A DNA stretch of 64,000 nt, from positions 527,699-591,698 of the forward strand of contig JAZKBR010000004.1 in assembly GCA_040388535.1 (NCBI GenBank), read 5' to 3'. This stretch comes from Gemmatimonadota bacterium. GTDB taxonomy: Bacteria; Gemmatimonadota; Gemmatimonadetes; Gemmatimonadales; GWC2-71-9. Position numbers and translations under genes: made by a program. Of the stretch, positions 24,935 to 32,042 are shown one piece after another; the stretch's first letter is position 1, and every line of letters starts with the position of its first letter. The notes below the pieces were generated by a model that was not told the origin of the DNA, searched no databases, and worked only from the letters and a program-made list of their open reading frames with translations.

Positions 24935-25348
24935 GTGTCGGCCACCACCATCCTCAAGCTCTATCTCGCGTCCCTCCTGGTCTGCTTCGGGCTCGACCTC
25001 CTCTGGCTCGGGGTCATCGCGCGCGGCTTCTACCAGCACCAGCTTGGAGCACTCCTTCGCCCCGACGTCCGCTGGGGCCCTGCCGTCGCTTTCTACCTCC
25101 TCTTCGTGGTTGGGCTCATGGTGTTTGTGATCGTTCCTGCGCTCGACCGCGGCTCGGTGGGCCGGGCGATCTGGTCCGGGGCGCTCTTCGGTCTCGTGGC
25201 CTACGCGACCTACGATCTCACCTCACTCTCGCTGGTGCGCGACTTCCCGGCGCCGGTGGCCGTCGTCGACATGGCATGGGGGGCAACGGTGGCCGCCCTG
25301 GTGTCGGCTGCGGGCTACGGCGCCGGTCGCTGGCTTACCGCGACCTGA
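24935..25348 (+). CDS. DUF2177 family membrane protein
   Basis: 137 residues, four transmembrane segments. The GTG at 24935 follows a GCGAGG site with five-base spacing; the upstream TTG gives an unconserved extension. The family pattern LLVCFGLDLLWLGVIARGFYQHQLGALLRPDVRWGPAVAFYLLFVVGLMVFVI is clear. DUF2177 genes often accompany CFA/DUF1365/light-regulator clusters. It is divergent from the desaturase operon and appears to share its operator. Confidence 0.9.
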   Translation: MSATTILKLYLASLLVCFGLDLLWLGVIARGFYQHQLGALLRPDVRWGPAVAFYLLFVVGLMVFVIVPALDRGSVGRAIWSGALFGLVAYATYDLTSLSLVRDFPAPVAVVDMAWGATVAALVSAAGYGAGRWLTAT

Positions 25349-25370
25349 GCGACCGCGTACTATCCACGCC

Positions 25371-26321
25371 ATGGATCCGCTCTCCGATGTGCTCCGGGTC
25401 GTCCGGCTCGATGGCGCATACTTCTACCCCGTCGAGGCGGCGGCCCCCTGGCGGGTAGAGGCGGAGGCCGCCAAGCAGCTGCTGCCCCGGATCCTGCCGC
25501 GAGCGCAGCACCTGATTTCCTACCACGTCCTCACCGAGGGAGTCTGCTTCGGTGGACTCGCCGGCGAGGCGATGGTCGAACTCGCGCCGGGAGATGTGAT
25601 CGTCTTCCCCCACGGCGATGCCCACGTGATGGCGAGCGCGCCCAGCTTGCAGGTCGGCGTCGATCGCCGCAGCTCGGCGCCCGACCGCTATCCCACCACG
25701 GTGATCCTTGGCGAGGGTGGACCGACCACCGCCACCTTCGTCTGCGGCTTTCTCGGCTGCGACCTCCAGCCCTTCAATCCGCTCCTCGCGTCCTTGCCTC
25801 GCCAGATGCATATCCGCGGAATGTCGAGCGGCTGGCTCGGCGGCTCGACCCGACTGATGACCGACGAAGCCCGACATGATCGAGCCGGCGCCAGTGAAGT
25901 GCTCACGCGGATGGCGGAGCTGATGTTCATCGAAGTGGTGCGTCGCTATCTGGAGGAGTTGCCGCAAGGGCAGCGCGGCTGGCTCGCCGGCCTGCGCGAC
26001 GAGGTCGTGGGTCGCGCACTCGCACTGCTGCATGCCGATCCGGGGCACGCCTGGACTCTCGCGACGCTGGCGCAGGCCGTTGCCTCGTCCCGCTCCAAGC
26101 TCGCCGAGCGATTTACCCATCTGGTCGGTCAACCGCCAATGCAATACCTCACGCAGTGGCGAATGCAGGTCGCCTCAACCCTCCTGCTCCAGGGTGGCTG
26201 GAAGGTCGCGTCGGTCGGTGGTCATGTCGGCTACGATTCCGAAGCCGCCTTCAGCCGCGCCTTCAAGAAGTCGACCGGACTCGCTCCCGGGGCCTGGCGA
26301 GAAGCACGTCGCAGCGGCTAG
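25371..26321 (+). CDS. AraC family regulator with cupin ligand-binding domain
   Basis: 316 residues. The N-terminal cupin (about 10-190) has YHVLTEGVCFGGLAGEAMVELAPGDVIVFPHGDAHVM and a Cys in TFVCGFLGCDLQP typical of the cupin_6 AraC family. The C-terminal AraC helix-turn-helix pair is HAWTLATLAQAVASSRSKLAERFTHLVGQPPMQYL and VASVGGHVGYDSEAAFSRAFKKSTGLAPGAWR. It lies 22 bp after DUF2177 on the same strand and may be cotranscribed; a regulatory link is not shown. Confidence 0.9.
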   Translation: MDPLSDVLRVVRLDGAYFYPVEAAAPWRVEAEAAKQLLPRILPRAQHLISYHVLTEGVCFGGLAGEAMVELAPGDVIVFPHGDAHVMASAPSLQVGVDRRSSAPDRYPTTVILGEGGPTTATFVCGFLGCDLQPFNPLLASLPRQMHIRGMSSGWLGGSTRLMTDEARHDRAGASEVLTRMAELMFIEVVRRYLEELPQGQRGWLAGLRDEVVGRALALLHADPGHAWTLATLAQAVASSRSKLAERFTHLVGQPPMQYLTQWRMQVASTLLLQGGWKVASVGGHVGYDSEAAFSRAFKKSTGLAPGAWREARRSG

Positions 26322-26438
26322 GCACGATGGACGCTGGCACAAGAGCAGTGGACGATCAGTCATTGGCGCTCTCGCCTGGTCCCGACAGAATCCGCACACG
26401 TGAATTGATGACCGTGCCATTTTCTGTTGAGGAGTCCG

Positions 26439-27305
26439 ATGCCCCCGAAGCGCCCCCCCTCACCGACACTCGCTGCCATTCCCACCGTTCCGCTGCCGAC
26501 CTGGTCCGAAGACCCGCTCGCTGCGCGGGCGCGATCGATCTGGGGAGCGGCCGATTTCCTCCCGATCGCGCGCTCCTTCGAGCCGGGCGCCCGCGAATTC
26601 ATCTCGCGACTGGCCCTGCGCGTCGGTCAGTCGGTGCTCGACGTGGCCTGCGGCACCGGCAATCTTGCCATTCCGGCAGCCAGCGCCGGCGCACGGGTCA
26701 CCGGCGTCGACATCGCCCCGAACCTGATCGCCGCCGCGCGCGCCGAAGCACGTGCCGCCGGTGTGCCGGTGCAGTTCGACGTCGGTGACGTCGAGCTGCT
26801 CCCCTACGCCGACCAGCAATTCGACGCGACGATCACGATGTTTGGCGCGATGTTCGGGGCGAGGCCGGACCGGGTCGCCGCCGAGCTGCTGCGGGTGACG
26901 CGGTCTGGCGGGCGCATCGCCATGGCAAACTGGATGCCGTCCGGATTCGTGGTAGATCTGCTACGCGCCCATACGGCGATCGTGCCGCCTCCTGCGGAGC
27001 TGCCAAGTCCGCTCCTCTGGGGCGACGAGGCAACGGTGCGCCTGCGGTTCGGCAATGCGGTGACAGCGTTCACGTGTGTACCGCGAAGCATCCATCTCCG
27101 ATTCGAGATTCCGCCAGCCGCGGTCTCGGAACTCTTCGCCACCTGCTATGGCCCGACTGTGGCCACCCTGAAGGCCGCCGAGACGGTGAGTCGGCAGGCC
27201 CTGCGAGATTCCCTCACGCGCCTCTTCGAGAAGCACAACATCGCGGGGGCTGGGGCAACAGAAGTCGTGGGAGAATATCTCGAGGTCTATGCCCGGGTCG
27301 CGTAG
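26439..27305 (+). CDS. Class I SAM-dependent methyltransferase
   Basis: 288 residues; start at the ATG five bases after GAGGAG. The Rossmann SAM motif is SVLDVACGTGNLAIPAASAG, then the acidic VTGVDIAPNLIAAARAEA and the motif II DVGDVELLPYADQQFDATITMFGAMF. Typical of ubiquinone/menaquinone or small-molecule methyltransferases (UbiE-like); the substrate is not inferable. It ends 30 bp from the convergent TPR kinase. Confidence 0.86.
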   Translation: MPPKRPPSPTLAAIPTVPLPTWSEDPLAARARSIWGAADFLPIARSFEPGAREFISRLALRVGQSVLDVACGTGNLAIPAASAGARVTGVDIAPNLIAAARAEARAAGVPVQFDVGDVELLPYADQQFDATITMFGAMFGARPDRVAAELLRVTRSGGRIAMANWMPSGFVVDLLRAHTAIVPPPAELPSPLLWGDEATVRLRFGNAVTAFTCVPRSIHLRFEIPPAAVSELFATCYGPTVATLKAAETVSRQALRDSLTRLFEKHNIAGAGATEVVGEYLEVYARVA

Positions 27306-27334
27306 CGGACGCCAAGTCCAGGCGGCGCCCGGAA

Positions 27335-30049
27335 TCACCCCGCCCGGGGTTGCTCCAGCAGTTGCTGAATCGCAGCGAGCAGTTCGGAGTTGAGGAATGG
27401 CTTCGACAGAAATTCGACCCGTTCCCGCTCCCGGACCCGCTCGTGGACCATCTCGCTGCTGAAGCCGCTGATCACGACAAACGGCACGTCGGATCGCAAT
27501 TGTCGCATCGCGGTCATCGCCTCCTCGCCGTCCAGACGCGGCATGACCAGATCCATGACCACGAGCGCCACCGCGGCGAGGTGCTGCTGAAAGAGTTCGA
27601 CCCCATCCTGCCCGTCCACCGCCGTGATGACCTGGAATCCGGCGCGCTCGAGCACTCGCTTCGCGATGGACCGGATAACCGCTTCGTCGTCAACGACGAG
27701 GATCAAGCTGTGTCCCTGATCGCGGAATGCGCGCTCTGCATCGACGATGGCGGCGGCGCCGGTGACGGCCACGGTGTGGGCCACGACCGCCGGGAAGTAG
27801 ACCCGGAAGGTGCTGCCGCGACCGAGTTCGCTCTCGACCTGCACGCCCCCGTGATGACCCCGCAACATCCCGAGCGCGGCTGCGAGTCCGAGACCGCGGC
27901 CCACGAAGCGGGTCGTGAAGAACGGGTCGAAGATCCGGGAGACCGTCTCAGGCGTCATCCCTTCGCCGGTGTCCTCAACCTCCACCACCACGTAGTCGCC
28001 TTCTGTCAGCGTACCGTGCAGATCAAGGCGGGCGATCTCGGCCGTCGCGAGGTGAACTCGCGACGTGCGGACGGCAATCATCCCGCCGCGGGACCCCAGC
28101 GCCTCGGTGGCATTCGTGAGCAGCTTGTTCACGATGCGCCCGATCTGCTCCGCGTCACCAAGAATCAGCGGAATGCTGGTGGCCAGCTCCGTGCGCAACT
28201 CGACCGCAGGGGGCAGGGAATCCTTCATGGCGTCAACCACCTGGGCAACGACCACCGACAGGTGCAGCTGCTGTCGGTCGACCTCGGCCTTGCCGGTGTA
28301 GGCAAGCATCTGCCGCGACAGCTCGGCGGCGCGCTGCGCCGAGATCTCGATCTCGCCGATGTAGTCGAGCACCGGAGAATTCGCCGGCAGGTCGTCGCGG
28401 GCAAAGGTCGCGTTGCCCGTGATGCCAAGCAGCAGGTTGTTGAAATCGTGCGCGATCCCGCCGGCGAGCACACTCAGGCTCTCGAGTTTCTGTGCGCGCC
28501 GCAGGTGAGCGTCGGTACGCTTCCGCTCGGTGATGTCACGCGCCATCCCGATGGTGCCTGCGACCGCGCCATCGGTCGCAAAGAGCGGGCTCACAGTTGT
28601 CTCCACGACGCGCGTGACACCATCGACGTCGTGCTCATGATCGGCACTGATCGTGGCCCGCGACTCGATGGCGCTGCGGGTCTGCCCCGGCACGGCGGCC
28701 AGACGGTCGCCAATGCCCAGCTCGTCGTTCGTGTGCCCTTCGATTTCGGCACTGTTCCGCTGCACGAAGCGACAGAAGGCATCGTTTACGGCGGTGTAGC
28801 GCCCCTCGACGTCCTTCACCCACATCAGGTCGGAGACGTTGTCGAGAATCGCGCGCTGACGACGGACGCTCTCGGCCAGCGCCGCCTCTGATGCGCGGAT
28901 CTGAGCGAGCTGGTCGGCGAGCAGGCCATTCACGCTGGCCTGTCGACGCCGCTGCACGAAGAGCGAGAGCCCGATATAGAAGGCGAGCAGGAGTCCGGCA
29001 GCGGTCGCAATGACGGCGTAGCGCGAAACCCGCAGCCGGCCCCGAAGCGTCTCGTTCTCTGCCGCCGTCTGATTCGTTTCGTAGATGACCTGCAGATTCT
29101 TCAGGATCCGGAACCGCTCGTCATTCTCGACGCTATCCTGCACCGCAGTGCCCTGGGCGGAGTAGCGATAGGCCTTCGCCCAGTCCCCTTTTGCGGCGTA
29201 GGCGGAGGCCAGGTGACGCATGATTTCGACATCGCCCTCCCCGCCTGCCACCTTTTCCAGGCCGACCTCAATGGCCTTGTCGGGCTGGTGCAGTTCGAGG
29301 TAGACGCGCGCCAGATCGTTGTAGTCATGCAGCTTGATCGCGCGCGGGACGGAATCGGAATTCACGATCGCCAGCAGCTGGGTCAGCGCCCGCTGGTAGT
29401 CGCCCTTTCCTTCATAGGCGATCGCGACGCTGCGCAACGCGGTCAGCCCGTTCGCGGTCCGATGCAGCGCGGCCCAGTAGGCGCTGGCCTCCCGCGCTTC
29501 GGCAATTGCCTCGTCATAGCGCTTGAGGAAGTTGTAGACCTCGCTCAGCCGGACGTGCACATAGGCCAGTGCACTGGAATCACCGGTCGTTTTCTGGACG
29601 GCGAGCGCCTGCTGAGCATACTCGAGGGCCTTGGCGCCGTCGCCATCCAGCAGCAGCAGCGAGGCAATGTTGTTGAAGGCGTAGCCCTTCTCGAGCGGGA
29701 TGTTCGCGCTGTCGGCGACGCCGAGCGCCAGGAAGAAATGGCGGGAGGCAGCCCGATTCTCGCCGAGCCACTGGTACTCAACGCCGATGAAGTTGAGCGC
29801 CTGGGCCTCGCCGCGCCGGAAGCCGATCTGCCGCGCGAGCGTGAGTGCCTGCTGCCCCATGGCGATGGCAGCAGCCTGGTCGTTGCGGCGCAGCTCCCAC
29901 GACTGGGCATTGAGTCGCAGGACCTTGGCGGTATCGGGGAGGGAGGCGAACGAGGTGTCGGCAGGCGCCTGCCCCCTGCCCCGGGCCGCGACGGCCAGGG
30001 TCAGGAGGACCGCAATACGAAATGCGAGTGGTGCGCCAGGTCGCGCCAT
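27335..30049 (-). CDS. TPR-PAS hybrid histidine kinase with receiver
   Basis: 904 residues from the ATG at 30049, where MARPGAPLAFRIAVLLTLAVAARGRGQA forms a signal peptide. The extracytoplasmic region is a TPR array (about 40-330), then a transmembrane helix (about 345-367), coiled coil, PAS, HisKA with GGIAHDFNNLL, HATPase (NKLLTNATEAL, EDTGEGM, RGLGLAAALG) and a receiver with LVVMDLVMPRLDG. A TPR module as sensor implies binding of a periplasmic protein or peptide. No adjacent response regulator. Confidence 0.92.
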   Translation of the reverse strand: MARPGAPLAFRIAVLLTLAVAARGRGQAPADTSFASLPDTAKVLRLNAQSWELRRNDQAAAIAMGQQALTLARQIGFRRGEAQALNFIGVEYQWLGENRAASRHFFLALGVADSANIPLEKGYAFNNIASLLLLDGDGAKALEYAQQALAVQKTTGDSSALAYVHVRLSEVYNFLKRYDEAIAEAREASAYWAALHRTANGLTALRSVAIAYEGKGDYQRALTQLLAIVNSDSVPRAIKLHDYNDLARVYLELHQPDKAIEVGLEKVAGGEGDVEIMRHLASAYAAKGDWAKAYRYSAQGTAVQDSVENDERFRILKNLQVIYETNQTAAENETLRGRLRVSRYAVIATAAGLLLAFYIGLSLFVQRRRQASVNGLLADQLAQIRASEAALAESVRRQRAILDNVSDLMWVKDVEGRYTAVNDAFCRFVQRNSAEIEGHTNDELGIGDRLAAVPGQTRSAIESRATISADHEHDVDGVTRVVETTVSPLFATDGAVAGTIGMARDITERKRTDAHLRRAQKLESLSVLAGGIAHDFNNLLLGITGNATFARDDLPANSPVLDYIGEIEISAQRAAELSRQMLAYTGKAEVDRQQLHLSVVVAQVVDAMKDSLPPAVELRTELATSIPLILGDAEQIGRIVNKLLTNATEALGSRGGMIAVRTSRVHLATAEIARLDLHGTLTEGDYVVVEVEDTGEGMTPETVSRIFDPFFTTRFVGRGLGLAAALGMLRGHHGGVQVESELGRGSTFRVYFPAVVAHTVAVTGAAAIVDAERAFRDQGHSLILVVDDEAVIRSIAKRVLERAGFQVITAVDGQDGVELFQQHLAAVALVVMDLVMPRLDGEEAMTAMRQLRSDVPFVVISGFSSEMVHERVRERERVEFLSKPFLNSELLAAIQQLLEQPRAG

Positions 30050-30100
30050 AGCGCGGCAATATAGGGGAGCCGGGTGCGGTCGCCCTAGTTCTCCGGCCGG

Positions 30101-30127
30101 GGCGTGGCCCCGCAAGGGGGCCACGCC
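30101..30127. terminator. Strong 11-bp hairpin after the CsbD gene
   Basis: A perfect 11 bp stem (GGCGTGGCCCC with GGGGCCACGCC) around a 5-base loop lies 11 bp past the CsbD stop and 52 bp before the TPR kinase start, all on the minus strand. Its position suggests termination or mRNA end protection of the DUF1328-CsbD transcript. No T-tract follows on either strand, so intrinsic termination is uncertain. Confidence 0.5.
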
Positions 30128-30138
30128 ATGGTTCTGAG

Positions 30139-30369
30139 CTATGGCGTGCGACCGGCCTGATCTGCGGCCTCGTAATCGGCCTCGTTCCATTCATCGAGCT
30201 GGCGCTCGACCGAGTCCTTGGCCTCGCCATAGTGCTTCTGGATCAACCCGACGAGCTGGTCCCGCTTCCCTTCGAGGACGTCGAGTTCGTCGTCGGTGAT
30301 CTTCCCCCACCGCTCCTTGACCTTCCCCTTCAGGATCTTCCAGTTGCCCTTCGTGATATCGGAATCCAT
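30139..30369 (-). CDS. CsbD family stress-response protein
   Basis: 76 residues with the family opening DITKGNWKILKGKVKERWGKITDDELDVLEGKRDQLVGLIQKHYG. CsbD-like proteins are small, highly charged and induced by general stress; their role is unknown. It follows the DUF1328 gene by 24 bp and the two are probably cotranscribed. The hairpin at 30101-30127 lies just beyond. Confidence 0.92.
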   Translation of the reverse strand: MDSDITKGNWKILKGKVKERWGKITDDELDVLEGKRDQLVGLIQKHYGEAKDSVERQLDEWNEADYEAADQAGRTP

Positions 30370-30393
30370 GGACGTTGCTCCTGGTTCAAGTCG

Positions 30394-30567
30394 TTACACG
30401 ATTTTCCTGGCGGCAGTGACACCGAGCACGAGCGCAATCACGAACATCACCAGGAAAATGAAGAAGAGGGTCTTGGCGATCCCGGCCGAAGCGGCGGCAA
30501 TGCCACCGAACCCGAACAGGGCCGCGACGATGGCCACGACCAGAAAAATCATTGCCCAGCGTAACAT
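30394..30567 (-). CDS. DUF1328 (YtjA-like) small membrane protein
   Basis: 57 residues from the ATG preceded by GGAGGG at eight bases. [49 protein letters not shown] is the DUF1328 pattern with two transmembrane helices and a basic C-terminal AARK. These proteins accompany CsbD in stress operons. It is divergent from ku over a 171 bp gap that holds a CGCATCGATGCG palindrome. Confidence 0.92.
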   Translation of the reverse strand: MLRWAMIFLVVAIVAALFGFGGIAAASAGIAKTLFFIFLVMFVIALVLGVTAARKIV

Positions 30568-30659
30568 CAGACTACCCTCCGAGACGGGGGATGAGGGCCG
30601 AACGGTGCTGCGATTGCAAAGTGTGTGACGGTCAGCGCGTGCGATGGTGCACATGACTT

Positions 30660-30671
30660 CGCATCGATGCG
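30660..30671. promoter_or_regulatory. Perfect palindrome CGCATCGATGCG between DUF1328 and ku
   Basis: A 12-base perfect inverted repeat in the divergent stress/end-joining promoter region, 67 bp before ku and 93 bp before the DUF1328 start. Could be an operator for a stress regulator acting on both; no known regulator's box is recognised and a 12-mer can occur by chance. Confidence 0.25.
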
Positions 30672-30738
30672 TTGCAACCCGTGCAACGGCGCGCCCGACG
30701 TACCGTCTCCGTCAGGATCGCACTGACCGGAGAGAGAG

Positions 30739-31563
30739 ATGGCACGCAGCATCTGGAAAGGAACGCTCGGGTTCGGCCTGGTGACCATCGGCGTTGAACT
30801 CTTCAGCGCGGAGGCCCCCGAGCGACTCGATCTCGACCTGCTCGACAAACGGGACATGGGTCGGATCGGCTACCTGAAGATCAACAAGACTACGGGGAAG
30901 CCCGTCCCGAAGGAGGAGATCGTCCGCGGCTTCCCGGTTTCCGCCAACAAGTACGTCGTGCTATCGGACGCGGACCTCAAGGAAGCCAATCCCGTAGCAA
31001 CCCGACTGCTCGAAGTCCTCGGCTTCGTCCCCGTCGGCGCGATTCCTCCGCTGTACTTCGCGAAGCCGTACTTCGTGGCGCCCGTGAAGGGGAGCGAGAA
31101 GGCCTACAGTCTGCTACGTGACACACTGGCAGAGGCCGGGCAACAGGCCATCGCCCAGGTGGTCATCCGGACACGGCAACACATCACCGCGGTCTATCCC
31201 CATGAGCGGCTGCTGATGGCCCAGATCCTTCGCTACGACGATGAACTGCAGACTCCTGAAGACCTCGGCGTGGCACCGCCCAGGAAAGGGGTGGCCACGG
31301 CGCCGCGGCCGGCCGAGCTGTCGATGGCGAAAAAGCTGGTGCACGAGATGGCGATCGACTGGACGCCGCGCGCGTACCACGATGAGTACCGGAATGATCT
31401 GCTGAAGCTCATCAAGCGACGCACCAAGGGCGCGAGGACATCCAAGGAGCCGGCCGAAGCGCCGCGAGAGACCAAGGTGCTCGATCTGATGGAGGCGCTT
31501 CGCAAGAGCGTCGGCGCGCCGCATCGGAAGAGCGGCGCGAAACGGGCCCGCCGGAGCGCCTGA
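30739..31563 (+). CDS. ku: Non-homologous end-joining protein Ku
   Basis: 274 residues, a typical bacterial homodimeric Ku. The N-terminal ARSIWKGTLGFGLVTIGVELFSA and the conserved KRDMGRIGYLKINKTTGKPV, with SANKYVVLSDADL, are diagnostic; the core ends near LLKLIKRRTKG, and the C-terminal tail is basic (RKSGAKRARRSA), a DNA-binding extension. Ku rings load on double-strand ends and recruit LigD. It is the first gene of a Ku/PE/LigD operon whose stop overlaps the next start (TGATG). The ATG follows GGAGAGAGAG. Confidence 0.95.
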   Translation: MARSIWKGTLGFGLVTIGVELFSAEAPERLDLDLLDKRDMGRIGYLKINKTTGKPVPKEEIVRGFPVSANKYVVLSDADLKEANPVATRLLEVLGFVPVGAIPPLYFAKPYFVAPVKGSEKAYSLLRDTLAEAGQQAIAQVVIRTRQHITAVYPHERLLMAQILRYDDELQTPEDLGVAPPRKGVATAPRPAELSMAKKLVHEMAIDWTPRAYHDEYRNDLLKLIKRRTKGARTSKEPAEAPRETKVLDLMEALRKSVGAPHRKSGAKRARRSA

Positions 31564-32042
31564 TGGCACTCGACGAGTACCGTCGCAAGCGCAGCTTCTC
31601 GCACACGACAGAGCCTCGCGGCAGGAAGGCGAAGTCGGCAGGTGGCAATTCGTTTGTGGTGCAACATCACCTCGCGTCGCACGAGCATCACGACTTCCGC
31701 CTGGAACTCGACGGCGTGCTGAAAAGCTGGGCCGTGCCCAAACTCGTGAGCAACACTGCCGGGGTGCGCCGCCTCGCCGTGGAAGTCGAGGATCATCCGC
31801 TGGCCTATGGGTCATTCGAAGGGGAGATCCCGGCGGGGCAGTACGGTGCGGGCACCGTGCGCATCTACGATCATGGGACCTGGGAGCCCGAGGGCGATCC
31901 GCACGAAGGACTGCGCGAAGGCAAACTCACTTTCTCACTCCACGGCAAGAAACTGAAGGGGCGCTGGGTGCTGGTGCGCACCGAAGCGAGTGAGGGGCGC
32001 TCCAAACCGCAGTGGCTGCTCATCAAGCGAAAGCGCGAGTGA
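31563..32042 (+). CDS. Stand-alone LigD 3'-phosphoesterase domain protein
   Basis: 159 residues consisting only of the PE domain: FVVQHHLASHEHHDFRLELDGVLKSWAVPK, EVEDHPLAYGSFEGEIPAGQYGAGTV and RWVLVRTEASEGRSKPQWLLIKRK. The His-rich active site resects 3'-phosphates and ribonucleotides at broken ends. In many bacteria this domain is the N-terminal part of LigD; here it is separate and overlaps ligD by 4 bp (GTGA), so the two products are made together. Confidence 0.93.
   Translation: MALDEYRRKRSFSHTTEPRGRKAKSAGGNSFVVQHHLASHEHHDFRLELDGVLKSWAVPKLVSNTAGVRRLAVEVEDHPLAYGSFEGEIPAGQYGAGTVRIYDHGTWEPEGDPHEGLREGKLTFSLHGKKLKGRWVLVRTEASEGRSKPQWLLIKRKRE

Noticed and set aside
27074-28891. A 605-residue open frame on the plus strand over the TPR kinase
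   Set aside because: It is antisense to a clearly real kinase and methyltransferase end; GC-rich DNA gives long antisense frames. Residue composition (His, Asp, Arg rich) is typical of such shadows and no domains appear.
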